Shown: positions 1 to 13,149, counted from the first letter of the stretch. The stretch is 64,000 nt of DNA from Xestospongia muta (GCA_963693285.1 OY848920.1:8592954-8656953), one strand, 5' to 3'. Translations and numbers: made by a program. The notes: generated from the letters alone by a model not told the origin.

Positions 1-3000
1 TTCAGATAAGTATAGTTTATGTATTGTAGTATTTTTAGTAAGCGATGTATATATTATCTTGATATCAGCATCATTTAGTGAAGTATCATTGAGAAAGAGG
101 CATGTCAATGATGTAGTTGTTTGTATTAGATCTGCTATTATACTGGTACTATCTGAAGTGATCTGATGATTACCTCCGATGTCTAACGTAGTCAGTGTTT
201 GGTTTTTAGTAAGGCCTTCACAGATATATCGGACTCCATTATCAGTGATGTTACAGTTGTAGAGATGTAGCTCTTTTAAAGTTGTATTAGTTGCTAACAT
301 AGTAGATAAGTGAGTCATATCTTCATCTGTGATACCAGTAACATGAGACAACACTAACTCCTCAAGTGTTTTATTATTAAAGAGACTATCACTGACTTGT
401 TTGATACCACCAGTAAGTGAAGAGGACCGCAGCTCTAGTGTTTTTATTGTTTTATTAGTTTTTAGTATCTCTGATAATATTGATACACATGTACTGTTCA
501 ATAGAGTGTCTTGTATGTCGAGTCTCCACACTGTACAGTTATTAACATTGTTTATAATAACTGCAGTACTTTCAGGGGAGGATGAGTAAGAGAGATTAAT
601 ACTCCATTTTTTTCCTGTTTGCTGTTCTTTTAATTTCTTCATTACATCTTCACTTTGTAGTACACTTGGTGATCGGAGTATAACACTTCTGTCATAATCT
701 CTCCACTGAACTTTTCTAATAACTCCTGCAGAGTTAGTATATAGTATAGTACACATATACACTACAATACACAGACAACACACTGAACAAGGAAGCATTA
801 TCGTTTACTAACTATGGTTACTATGACAACAGCAACACTGAGCTGCTGCATGAAAATGAGCAGACATTGTGAACTAAATAAGTTTGCTAAATAAGAGACT
901 TAAAATACTTAAATCCTGCTTCTTGCTATCTCGCTATCACATTAATTGGTTCATGTTGTACCCTTACATGTACTTTTATAAAAACATATTGGGTAAGCAT
1001 CTAGTCTCGCAGGCTGGACATTTGACCAAAACCTTTCTCTCTGAGCAAAGGGTTTGTTTTGTGAGACTTGAGTAAATTTCAGCAAGTTAATTGGCTCTAG
1101 CTGTCCCTAATAATCCTACTAATAGGCTATTGAATTAGTACCTTACATTGAAAGGAAGGGCCCAGGTCTGGTGATGTACTTAGAGACAATTATCAGTTGC
1201 CATTTATCTGACATAAAGTCCATACTTTGTTATGTATTATGAAACTGATCCCACCTCCTAAACCCTAAATATTAACTATACATGACAAAATATGGACTTC
1301 CTGCTAGACAAATAGTCAGTATGATAAATTAATTTATGTATGGTAATATTATCAAATGACAAATGCAACACCCCAGTTACACTTGTAAAATGGTGTGTTT
1401 TTACGACTTTATCTTTGAAATATCACAGAATGTTAAATGTTGTTGTTTCTGACATTAAAAAGGAAGTATTTGGGACTAAGTTTTATTAAACAAAGTACAC
1501 AAAGCTAGCTAGTCTATCAACTAGACCTCCTCTTTACTGATGCTTGAGAAGAGTGTAGCAATGGTCACAGTCGTTTAAAGTTCAGTTGACTAATCAGATC
1601 CTACTACCAGGATTCTGTATAGTGTGGGCAACACAGAGTGGCATATTATTGTAGCTGTTTTTTGCTTGCTAGTATCTTGTTTGTATGAAGCAAAGAAGCC
1701 ATTTGATGTTTGCTATTAAGGTGAGACTGTTTTGATTCTGTACTTATTCAAATGTGGCCAATATGCACTGAAAGATTCTATTATATTTACATTATGACAA
1801 ACCTTCTGACTGTTCATCATCTGACTCTTCGACATCAGGAGAATTCTGCTCATCTTTTGATATTAAAGATTTAATGAAACAATCACAAGATGTCAGTTAT
1901 ATTATTACCTGTGTTTTCACTGATAGATGATATGGACTCCTCCTCTTCAGTAGACTTTGTTTGGGTCTCCTTAAATCTTTGTTCAGGCAGTGGTTTATGA
2001 ACTTTTGATATGAATGCTAGATCTAGTAACAATGAAAGACACACAGTGGACATGAGTAATAATTATAGTATGTCAATAATGAAGGAGGGGCTACAAAAGT
2101 CTACTATTAATGATGTCTACTAAATTTAGCTAAATTTAAGTGGTTTAGTAAAGTTCACAGCCACACCTAGTGTCCTAATCAAAAAAACATTTACTTGTAC
2201 TAATTTTATTGATTATTACAGTAGTTACTAAAATTCCTAAAATTAGTAAATGCAATTAAAAATAGACTTAAAGTATCTTTGGTTTGACAAATATCTCATT
2301 TCAAATGTAGAGCTCCTAAAATGTATACCATATATATATCAAAGGAATCTGCAACAAGCTATGAATCTCATTACTATAATTGTGATACTATAAATAAACT
2401 TAGCCTTGTGTAGCCAGCTCCTCTAGGAAGAAGAAGCTGGCCATGCAAAACTAAACTAAACCCATAGTGTTGCATTTGAATTCATCCTTTGATCCACACA
2501 CTCAATAATTTATCTACTACCATTTACTTTCCAAGCTCTGTTTTAATTCTTCAATCTGTTTTTCTCTCTCTCCTAGTTCTAATGTCAATGATGTGATGAT
2601 CTGTTGTAGTGACTCTATTTCTTTCTGTTTCTCCTCAGACACTGACAGTAACTCCTTTTCAGTATCTATGTAACAAATAAGTCATACAGACTGGCCTTAT
2701 GATAATTATAATATACCTTCCTTTCTTTTCAATAGTGATGTCAAATTATTGATCACCTTTTCTTTCATTTGTCTTGTTTCTAAAGAGACAAAAAAATTGT
2801 GATCAAATATATAATACAATATACAAACACTGTACCTTCATTTTGTCTGGTAATAGAGGTCATTTCCATTGTCATTTTTCTACTAATGGATTGTTGTAAT
2901 TCCAGTTGAATTTTCAACTCCTTTGTGTTCTCTTCTACAATAGCTCCAATCTCCTATGTATCAATAAACAACACATGTAGTAACTGTTGTCTAATACTAC

Positions 3001-5008
3001 TCATCTCTTACCTTGTCTCTTTTGTAATCATAAATAATACAATTACCAACTATTAATTGGAACAATCCTTTATTCTTCACTGATTCAAGAGTTTCCTGAG
3101 ATATGGTAATAAGGGGACCAAGTTGACTTAGTGGGAAAAAGCAGGTGATAATAATAACAGACTTCCCCCTTTGTATATAACGAATATCTACATCTCTTTT
3201 GAGTGACTTTGAAAGAATATCTTTAATATCTTCCAATGTGTAATCTTTAGGATCCCAGTCTAAGACAAAGATGGCTGTCTCACATTGGAGAAGAGAAGAA
3301 TGTTTCGTTGCTTTGAAACTTTTCCCCAGACAAAGAGAAACTTTTGTTTCTTTGCAAAATGACTGAACAACAGCTTTGTATTCTGCTATATGTGTCTCAG
3401 CCTCTTTGATATCAAAATGCTCCACGATACCCTCCAAACAACTGATATTAATCAGTGTACAATGATCTCTTACAACATTTAGTATTTCATCAATGGAGCT
3501 TGAATGAGATATTTGAGATCGAAGTTGAGAGTAACCATCTTCAAGATATAGTTTCAATTTATCCAGAGGTGGGGGGCTTTTGCTGATAGCATCTTGAATG
3601 TTACTGAAAGCTTTTGCAAATTTTTTTCGGATATTTCCAAACACATCATCTAAATTTTGAGGTACAAGTATATGTAGAGGAATCTCTTTGGTTGACTCAT
3701 CTGTAATAATAAAATAATGCAAATAATCTCGACATATTGAAGTACTCAGTACTATTGATCAACGGATATTATATTACTTATTACCTTCACTAACTCCATG
3801 TCGCTCTTCTGGAATGTCATCTACAGGAAATGCAATTTCTATCAAGAAATCAACTGTACTCATACAGTCTATAAAATTATACTTACCACAGTCTTTTAAG
3901 ATAAGATTAGCACATGGTACATTGCTAGTAAATTTTAACAGTACACTAGCAAAAATCTCAAGGTTACAATAGCTGTTGTATGTAGCATGACGTATAGCTT
4001 TTAGCAAAAGAAAAATTGATTCTTCTTCAGAAAAGATCTGTGCAGCAAATTTTATGATAGTTAGACTTCTCTGTGAAATGACTTGCTCTGTATGGAGTAG
4101 TTGTGCAACACTAATAGGATATTGAAGAGACTTAGAGAGGGTACCATAATGACAACGTAATATGTCACTGGCATAATCTTCAGGATTCTTAAAATCATCA
4201 TGACCAGTGGGTGATGTCTCTTGAACACTATTAGCTATCATTTGAAATGTTTGAGCTAAACAAATGAGATAATTATCAGGTTATTAAGTAAAGTCCTCTT
4301 ACCATTATCACTGCTAATTGTCTCTGATAGTAGTTTTGTCTCCTCAAACTTGGACAATACTGTAGCTAATGCTTTTAGTTTCTTGTGATCTGAAGATACT
4401 CCTGTTTGTATAGCAGACAATAGAGTTGTCTTTTTATCATATGAGTCTCCCAGTGTCTCCATCTCATCAAGTATTGCTTCACTGATACATCTCTCACTAT
4501 ATAGAAGCTGGGACACGTTTACAGGATTGATCAGACACTGTGATAATGCATCAACATAAGATGAACAAATAGTACTTGCTCCACTAGCTTGAATGTCAAT
4601 TCCTGTAACATATGATAACACATTAACTCACTAATGTTGTAGTATTACATCAAATGCTAAAAACACTATATAGATATTGTAGATTTTTCACTCACCAGCA
4701 GAGTTATTTAAAAATTTCTCATAGTCGTGTGCAATAGTGTTTTCTTCAATGACTTCCTTTCTCAAAGCATCCAAAACATGTTTTCTCGCAGCATCAGGGT
4801 TAGTGTTTAACCACAATTTAAACATTTTTAATGTTTTGTAAGTTGAATCCTCTGCTAGTCTGTGAATGTCATCTAACTTCACATCATCCAGTTTTAGTAG
4901 AACTCCCAACTGATACCATTTACTACCAATATGAATATGTTCACATAATTCATCAAGAGTTGGTTTCTCTTCCAACTTCTTCTCAAATGATAGATTTCTT
5001 GCAGCCAT
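1..5008 (-). CDS. G1: Death-CARD-CARD-coiled-coil-LRR protein (3' end beyond window)
   Basis: NLR-like death-fold protein, probably cytosolic. Exons read on the minus strand: 4696-5008, 4303-4602, 3887-4255, 3785-3838, 3012-3700, 2836-2953, 2717-2779, 2528-2665, 1909-2022, 1803-1853, and an LRR exon from 725 down past position 1. All joins keep frame; most introns are phase 1. The order is a Death domain (SKWYQLGVLLKL core), two CARD-like modules, the conserved CTLINISCLEG domain, three coiled-coil exons, an acidic linker and leucine-rich repeats of 28-29 residues. ATG 5008 is preferred because paralogues start MASRNLSFE; the adjacent ATG at 5011 is equally possible. The LRR exon is open to the window edge, so the C-terminus is unseen. 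No NACHT ATPase is visible. The immune or cell-death role is inferred from domain types. Confidence 0.8.
726..1802 (-). other. Last intron of G1
   Basis: This intron separates the acidic-linker exon from the LRR exon. No coding exon is visible. It contains a conserved hairpin (about 1026-1054, CTTT/AAAG arms) found at the same place in G2 and G3. The block next to the LRR acceptor (about 726-900) is strongly conserved among all LRR paralogues. Confidence 0.6.
1026..1054. repeat. Conserved intronic hairpin (also at 8757-8786 and 61686-61713)
   Basis: In the 8757 copy, arms AAACCCTTT and AAAGGGTTT flank a 10-nt loop reading CTCTCTGAGC. The copies at 1026 and 61686 carry one or two arm changes but keep most of the pairing. 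All three lie at a similar distance upstream of an LRR exon. The function is unknown; it may simply be inherited with the duplicated intron. Confidence 0.45.
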
Positions 5009-5011
5009 CAT

Positions 5012-6105
5012 TTGTTTGTTAAGTATAAGCTGACACACCTTAGGATGTAACTCATTATATAGGCTACAGTGACCACACACAGCATAATAAGATTTATAAG
5101 CTGCACCCAAATAAAGATACATCCAATATTATTATAAAGTACATATCACAAGTTATATCACCTGATGAATAATGACATCAAATTGTGTTCACAACAAATG
5201 CACATTATTAGGTGGAGCTCAGTATTATTTTGGCTATAAACAACTATAATTTTTCATTTAATGATATAATTGTGAATAAGAGAGGTATGTTGTTGCATGG
5301 ATGTACTATATATGGTATCAATTACATCAAACACTTAACAATTACTGAAGTACAGCAACTATGTTATCATTGATTATATTTAAATCATTTGTTAAACAAT
5401 AAGAGAACAACAATAATAATGATTCTCTTTTTCGGAAAACTAGTTCTAGTTCACGGTAATATACAGGTATTAATTATGAATGTCAGAAATGTTGTTTCGT
5501 TCGACACAAATGCTTCTGAAGGTGTGTGACTGATCATGATGTTGTTTGCACAATGTGAAGCCGCATTTATGGTAGGTAGCTTAGAAAGTTGTTTAGCTAA
5601 GCAAAGTTTAGGGTAGGATTATTGATCAAGTACTAGCTGTTTTGGAGGTCTAGTTATTATGTGACACTTTATGAATAATAACATTATATTAAATTAATCA
5701 TTATCATAACAGGTTTTATTTGGTGTTAGAACAACAAACAGACAATGGTATTTGGGTGGAGCTCATTATATTAGTTATATTTCTAATATTAGTTATATTT
5801 CAGGACTCATCTGATTTATAAACAATACCTACAATGTTATCAGTAGTTTATGTAAACTGTTGTAAATGTATTAGTAGAAACAAACATAGTGTAATGAATG
5901 ATTTATACACATTGTACATACTAACAGTAAATACAACTATACATGTCAAGTGATATGTATAACTGGTTATATTAAAATCATTTTATTGAGCCAAAAAGTG
6001 GAACAATAACAATTATGATTGTCTTCCTTTTATTAAGAGATACTACAAAAGTTAGTTGTTAAAATATAACAAATATACATGTGTCCATGTAATGTACTGT
6101 TAATT
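5012..6105. other. Spacer upstream of G1
   Basis: This AT-rich stretch lies between G1 and the inserted element at 6106. No supported exon. About 5700-6100 matches the spacers upstream of G4, G5 and G6 (for example about 42170-42400, 30780-31080 and 56340-56640), so it is part of the duplicated unit and probably includes the 5' flank of these genes. No core promoter could be fixed. Confidence 0.5.
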
Positions 6106-6940
6106 AACCTCGCTGTGCGTGGGCGCATAGCGAGGGTACTGTAGTCTGTGTGTGTGTGTGTGTGTCTGCATTGCCTGTTTTTTTTGAACTGCTATAACTT
6201 GGCAACCGAAGCATTAGCAGCTACCAACGTTTAGCAACGAATAGAAAAACATGTGGACTTTACAACAGTAGTATCAAGAACATCGTCAAGGAAAACAGAA
6301 GCTTAAAACTCGCAAAAGAATTTTCAGGCTGCAGAGGTCAAGTGCCGTTTCTCGAAAAGTAAAAAACTTAACGTGGAGATTTTTTAGTATGTTGTAAACA
6401 ATCTCAGAAGAATACGGATCAGCAAGACAGAAGGCCGTTGGTCGAAGCAATCGTTAGAAAAGTTCTGAAAAATGTTTTGTGGACTTGGAGCGAAGTAACG
6501 CATTCAGGAAACGTCTCCAAGCACTGAAAAGACTGCTACTAATAGATAATATATCGATTTATATTTGTACTACGGGACGTTTCCAAAGAACGTTTCATCT
6601 TCAAGTTACAATAAATTTTATATATGAAATATTGATACATTTTAAAGGGTCATGTAAAGACTCAGAGAAACTTTTCATCACGAAATTAGCACTTAATCTT
6701 GCTTGGCAATTGAATGATACTATCACTTACTCAGTTACTGCTTCACAAACATGTCAAAGCTAGAAATCAAGCAACAATTAATGAGCATATACAGAATGAC
6801 AAAAATTACCATTTTATAACCACACCTTCTGGAATGTTAATAAATTTTCTTGCAATAACAACATCATAACTGGGCCTAAGCTGGCATAGAATTTATAAAT
6901 AACTTAGAAACTACAGCGAGGTTCGGCACTTTAGTGCCTT
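6106..6940. mobile_element. 0.83-kb non-autonomous insertion with hairpin ends
   Basis: The left end holds a hairpin whose CCTCGCT arm pairs with AGCGAGG (about 6109-6136). The right end carries the inverted ACAGCGAGGTT (about 6914-6924), followed by a small palindrome GGCACT/AGTGCC (6924-6937). The paralogous spacer at about 12917-12960 has the same flanks with nothing between them, giving an empty site at the sequence GTTAATATTATAC. The interior has a TG run and no convincing protein; the plus ORF at 6479-6763 resembles nothing I know. A MITE-like or other non-autonomous DNA element is most likely. Exact ends are uncertain by a few bases. Confidence 0.65.
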
Positions 6941-7384
6941 TCATATTATACATGTAAACAAAACATCACCAGAGAGAGAAGCTGCCTCATTTTCCGTTGG
7001 CATAAAGTCAACTAGTCTTGGTTTGTGAAGTTCATCAATATTTTCAATGTTTTTGTTGTCAGGTTCTGGTGTCTCTGTTCCCTCGTTATAGCAGCTGCTG
7101 TCTGCTACAGAAGACAAGAGGCTCTCTTCCGAACCACTCTCAAATCCAGTACCAAGTGAATCATCATTGAACTGCTCTCTGTCACAAAGTTCTAAGTTGC
7201 CATGCCAACTTGCTCTTCTTATGTGACCTTGACTTGTTAGTAGACTATCGGGTTCAGTGAAAGAGTTAGTTTTAGTTCTTTGCGGATCATTCTTTGAGGA
7301 CATTGATGCTAATTGACGCTGATAACGCTTCTCGATTTCAGTGAGACGAATTTGAAAAGCTTGTCGAATTGTATCTAATGCCAT
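6941..7384 (-). pseudogene. Scaffold-like gene fragment D1 (coiled-coil C-terminal part)
   Basis: The 147-codon minus-strand frame begins with an IRQAFQIRLTEIEKRYQRQL coiled-coil stretch shared with the scaffold copies at 31080, 42489 and 56640. It then continues into a Ser/Glu-rich acidic tail found only here. Upstream exons present in the other copies are missing, and the ATG arises at the junction of unrelated sequence just below a TATATAAA string. The last residues and stop lie against the inserted element at 6940, so this C-terminus is probably artificial. Best read as a truncated duplicate; expression is possible but unproven. Confidence 0.55.
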
Positions 7385-7603
7385 GGTTTATATAGGCTCT
7401 CAATGAGACTACTAATGAAGATATTGAACTGAGAGTATCATGGAAGTCAACGAGATGATGATGAGGATACTCCTGTGGATATTATGAAGCTTTATATTCA
7501 TTGAATGGTTAATAATTAAGTTTAATGATTAGGTTAAGAGGCACTCAAAATTGTAAAGTGAAGTAAAAAATAAAAACAAAACATAAAACAACACTAATTA
7601 TAC

Positions 7604-10600
7604 TTAACACCAGAATTTAAGTCTGTCTTTGATAAACTGATAACTGTCAAACATTTCACATTTTTCTTTATAATAATCAGATAAATACAGTTCCTGTATT
7701 GTGTTGTTTTTAGCAAGTGCAGCGCAAATTATCTCAATATCATCATCGTTGAGTGAAGTATTGTCGAGACGCAATTCTATTAGTGATGTTGTTGTGTTCA
7801 TTAACTTCACTATTGTACTGGTACTGATTGAAGTGATGTGAGGATTACCGCTGATGTTCAACTTAGTCAATGTTTGATTTTTAGTGAGTCCATCACAGAT
7901 ATATCGGACGCCACTATTGGTGATGTTACAATCGTACAGAGTTAATTTTTCTAGTGTCATGTTAGTTGTTAACATGTTAGACAAACAAATTGTATCTTCA
8001 TCTGTGATAGGAATACGCCACATTCGTAAATTTTTAAGTGTAGTGTTAAAATATAGAACATCAGTGATTTGTTTAATACCATCTGCAGTAAGTGGAGAAA
8101 AGCGTAGCCATAGTTCCAATATTGTTTTATTAGTTTTAAGAGTCTCTGACAAAATGGATACACAATTACTGTTCAATGGAGTGTTCAATACATCAAGTCT
8201 CCACACTGTACATTTATTAAGATTACTAATAATCGCTACGGTACTATCAGGATGCGAGGAAAGAAGACAAATCCATTTTTTTTCCATTTGTGGTTTCCTT
8301 GTTAATATCCTTATAACATCTTCACATTGTACAACAGTTGGTGAGTGGAGGCTAACAAAATCGTCATATCTATTCCATTCAACTCTTCCAATGTCTCCTG
8401 TTGTAAAACAGAGTTAGTATATAGTAAAGTACACACATAGTAATATATACAATAACACACTATAATACACAGATAACACACTGAAGAAGGAAGCTATTAC
8501 TGTCTACTAACTATAGTTACTATGGCAACAGCAACAGAGAGCTGCTAGACAAAATGAAGAGACATTGTGAACAGAATAAGGTAGAGTTTGTTTAATCAGA
8601 AGATTTAAAATACTTAAATCTTGCTTTTACTATCTATCTATCATCATATACTCTTATACTATACTCTTATATTATACTCTTATATTATACTCTTATATGT
8701 ACTTCTATAGAATCTTGTGGTTTAAGTATCTAGTTTTGTAAGTTAGACATTTGACCAAACCCTTTCTCTCTGAGCAAAGGGTTTGTTTTATGAAACTGGG
8801 ATATATTTCAGTAAGTTCTTTGGTTCTATCACTTTAATCCCATGAAGACAATAGTCTGTTATATTAGCATTTCATTGAAAGAATGTCTCTAATGATATAC
8901 CTAGAAATAGTTTCCACAATTATTAGTTGTTAATGTCTGGCATGAAGTTGATACTTTGCTATGTATTATGATATTGATCCAACCCTCTAAACCCTAAATA
9001 TAATATTAACTATATGTAACAAAATATGATTCCTGCTGGACAAATAGTCACTGTGATTAACGAGTGGGTATGTATCATCAATATATCACAATGACAAATA
9101 CCATACCATATACCATAGAAAAATACAAAGTGGTATGTTTTTATCATTGAATTATTGATCATTAACTTCCCAACACAACATTATCTTGCTAACCTAGTGC
9201 TTACTGAAGTTATAGTTTAAATATTTTTTTAGCTAGGATTCTATAGCTTGTTTATCTTAACAATGGAAAGGGGCATTGCAATTGACATAGTAATAATTTT
9301 GATAATCTAAATTTGATAATAATTTGCTCATTAATCACATGGCTTGTTAATTGTAAGAACTGCTTTATTTAAAATATGCCTAATAATAATATGCACACAA
9401 TTCTAATTGAGAGGGTGTGGCTATCGTATTGGCTGTCCATAGCAGTCAAGAAACAAACAAAACTCTAGATTGTGACTACAAAGCAACTTTTATATTTGAC
9501 TTGATCTATGACAATATTGTGAAGAAGTGAAGGTAAAAAGGTACTATTATGTTTACATTATGACATATACCTTTTTCTGACTGTTCATCATCTAACTTTT
9601 TGTCTTCAGAAGAACTCTTCTCATCTTTTAATTCTGATATTACAAACTCAATGAAATAATCACAAAATATCAGTTATTATTACCTGTATATTCATAGAAA
9701 AAAGATATATGTTCTGATGTAGGTTTTGTTTGGGTCTCTTCAATGTCTTGATCAGTCAGAAGTTTATGAACCTTTGGTATGAGTGCTAGATCTAGTAGCA
9801 ATGAAAGACATACAATTAGTAATAATTAATAAATAATGTAGAGGGGCTACCATAAGTCTATTATTAATAAATTTATTTAGTAATTTTTAATCAGTTGAAG
9901 GAGTATCAATTTTAGTGAATTTCCTGGCCACACCTAGTTTCCTAATCAAAATTTGATTTTTAGCTCTGTTAATTGTAGTGAATATTATGGTAGTTATTAA
10001 AAATTCTAAAATTAGTACACACAATTAAAAGTAACTTAAAAGTATCACTGGTTTAAGACTCATCTCACACATCTCACTCCAGAGCTCTCCCTGTGTGTAT
10101 ATCAAAGGAGCTACAGTAAACTGTAAATTTCATTACTACAACTATGAATCTCATTACTACAACTGTGGTACTATAAATAAACTTTGTCTTACATAGCCAG
10201 TGCCTCTAGGGAGAAGGTGCTGGATATTCAAGACTAAACTAAATCCACAGTGTTAAGGGTAAACTAACAGTATTGCTTTCACTTGCTATCCCCTCATATA
10301 CCAATTACCTTTTAAACTCTGCTTTAATTCCTCAATCTGTTTGTCTCTCTCTCTTAGTTGTAATGTCAATGATGTGGTTACTTCTTGTAGTTTCTCTATT
10401 TCTTTCTGTCTCTCAGTAGACACTGACATAAACTCTTCCTTAATAACTAAGTGAAAAGAAAAAGTTATCAAAGTACTTACAAATAAGTGATAGCTATTGC
10501 ATCAACTTACCTTCTTTTTGTTCGGTCAAATCTTTTATCTGTTTTTCTTTTATTTGTCTCATTTCTAAATAAACCAATTTGCCAATTTAAACAGTTGCAG

Positions 10601-12792
10601 AATAACTAGTTATAATAATAATCACATACATTAATGAATAATAAATATACACAAATTAGGCTAATAGATAGCTATTGATAGTTATTCACTACATGTACAA
10701 ATACCTTCATTCATAGACTCTATTTCCATAGTCATCTTTTTACTGATGCTTTGTTGCAGTTCCAGTCGACTTCTCAACTCCTTTGTGTTCTTGTCTTTAA
10801 TAGCTCTAACCTCCTATATATCAATAAACAACATATGTAGTAACTGTTGTCTATACAACACATTTCTTACCTTGTCTCTTTGACGTTTATCATAAATAGT
10901 ATGATAGCCAATTGTGAGCTTAAGCAATCCCATCTCTTTCAATAGACCAAGGTTCTCTTCTGCTATCACTAATAAAATATCCATCATATGTTCCGGAGCA
11001 TAGCAGGTAACAATGATAGAGTTGCCTTCATTAATAGCTCTAACTTGGATAGTGTTAACGGTATCTTCAAATGCTTTTGTTAGCAGATGTTTGATGTCAC
11101 TCAGTGTGTACTTGTCAGCTTCCCATTCTAGAACAAACTCAATAGTCTCACAGGTGAGATGATGAGATGATAAGATTATCTTGAAGCTTTCTTTGCTGCA
11201 TACACTAAGTTTGATCTCTCTACAAAATGTATCAACAGCAGTCTTGAATTCCATTATGTGTCTTCTTGCTTCTATAATATCATATTCATTAACAATAACA
11301 TCTAAGCAACACACGTTAATAATGGTACATTTGTCTTCCACAATTTCCATGACATCATCAAATGATTCTGCTATAGCAAGTTGAGGTTTAAGTTCTCGGA
11401 AACATCTTCGAAGGTATGTTTTAAGATCTTTCAAAGAAGGAATGCCAGCTTTAATAAGAGGTGCTACAGTGTGAATAAGTTTTCCAAAGGTTGCTCGCAT
11501 TTGATCAAAACGATAATGATATGTTGACTGGAGATTGAATTTGTGAGTTGTGGTTTGGTCTAAAAGAATGTGGAATTTTTATTGTTAAAAGAAGAGCTTT
11601 TACTTACCACACTTCTTTAGTATGTCTTGTGTAAACACCTTCCCTATTAAAAATACCTAATATTAGAATTATATGGTGACAATATACTCACTATATTCCT
11701 CTAATATAACATTAGCACATGGCATATTATTAGTAACTTTTAGCAGTACATTGGCAAACACTTCCAAGTTATGGTAGTTGTTATGCACAGCACGACGGAT
11801 GGCTTTTAGTAAAAGAAACATTGCTTCGTCATCAGAAAAAGATTGTGCTGTAAATTTCACAATAGTTAGCCTTGTCTGAGAAATGACTTGCTCTCTATGG
11901 AGTAGTCGTGCAACACTAACAGGATATTGAAGAGATTGAGAGAGGGTACCATAATGACAACGTAATATGTCACTGGCTTGATCTTCACGACTATTATGAC
12001 TTTTTATTGCTATCTCTTGTGCTATCATCTGATCGACTTTAAATGTTTGAGCTATAATTATAGATAGAGAAATTCATTAATTGGTTAGTTTAATCTTTCT
12101 CACCATATTCACTGATTATTTGGTCAGATAAAAACTTTGTCTCCTCAAACTTGGATAGTACTCTAGCTAAAGCATTCACCTTCTTGTGATCTGAAGACAC
12201 TGATGTTTGTATAGCAGATAACAGAGTTGTCTTCTTCTCATCCAATGTACCCTTCAATGTCTCAATCTCATCAAGTGTTACTTCACTGACACACCTCTCA
12301 CTATATAAGAACTGGGACACTTTTACAGGATCAACAAGACACTCTGACAGTTTGTCAATATAGATCCGAGGTATTGTACTTGATTCAATCATAGGGAGCT
12401 CAACATCACTACCTATTAAATATATATAGAAACTATTTGTATAGTTACTTACTTATTTTTCACTTACCAGAAGAACTACAAGACATTTTCAATGTCTGCT
12501 CATACTCATGAGCAATAGTATTTTCTTCAATGACCTCCTTCCTCAAAGCATCTATCACTTGTCTTCTGCTAGCATGAGGGTTAGCAACCAACCATAACTC
12601 AAACATTTTTAATGTTTTGAAGGAAGAATCTTCTGGTTGGGTATGTCGAATATCATCCAACTTCTTGGCATCCAGTTTTAATAATGTTCCCAATTGATAC
12701 CATTTACTACCAATACGAATATGTTCACATAATTCATCAAGTGTTGGTCTCTCTGCCAATATTTTCTCAAATGATAGATTTCTTGAAGCCAT
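7604..12792 (-). CDS. G2: complete Death-CARD-CARD-coiled-coil-LRR protein (994 aa)
   Basis: Exons: 12468-12792, 12104-12412, 11692-12051, 11608-11643, 10871-11559, 10705-10813, 10511-10564, 10309-10446, 9684-9791, 9571-9633, 7604-8397. They total 2985 nt and give one open frame from ATG 12792 to TAA 7604. Approximate residues: Death 10-95, CARD-like 109-211, CARD-like 212-331, conserved domain of unknown function 344-573, coiled coils 573-673, charged linker 674-730, LRRs 731-994 (6-7 ribonuclease-inhibitor-type repeats). Nearly every intron is phase 1. An adaptor or sensor role in death-fold signalling is expected for such domains. There is no NACHT or NB-ARC motif, which separates it from classical NLRs. 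The CARD-like calls rest on helix pattern only. Confidence 0.85.
8398..9570 (-). other. Last intron of G2 with short tandem repeat
   Basis: No exon is visible. A roughly 15-bp unit containing ATACTCTTAT is repeated about four times at 8643-8700. The conserved hairpin lies at 8757-8786. The part next to the LRR acceptor is shared with G1, G3, G5 and G6. Confidence 0.55.
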
Positions 12793-13149
12793 TGAGCTAA
12801 TTACGCATGAAATGATTCTGATAATATGTTGGGTGGGGCAATTATAAGCCACACCTCATGAAATCTGATGTGTTCAGAGATACTACAAAAGTTAGTTGTT
12901 AAAATATAACAAATACATGTGTCCAGTAATGTACTGTTAATATTATACATGTAAACAAAACAAAGTTATTTTATACTTGTCTGTCCATCAAGATAAAGAG
13001 TTATGATAACACATACACACATACAAGACAAATTAAGAACTGGTTATCTTTCATTCTATACAAGTTTCTGAATGTGTGCAACTGGCATAATGTGAACCAG
13101 CAGTTAGCTAAGATGGAGTCTTAACATCTTTAAGTTTGACATGAATAAC
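12793..13149. other. Spacer upstream of G2 with an empty insertion site
   Basis: There is no supported gene. About 12877-12960 matches 6041-6105 joined directly to 6940-6975, so it is the unoccupied counterpart of the element at 6106-6940. Confidence 0.6.

Noticed and set aside
3869..3886. An 18-nt intron in G1
   Set aside because: Splice-like ends are present, but comparison with paralogues shows the true acceptor 30 bases further on, giving the standard 48-nt intron.
7884..8417. Plus-strand ORF of 177 codons
   Set aside because: It is antisense to the LRR exon of G2. Similar antisense frames appear over every LRR copy and change with the repeats.
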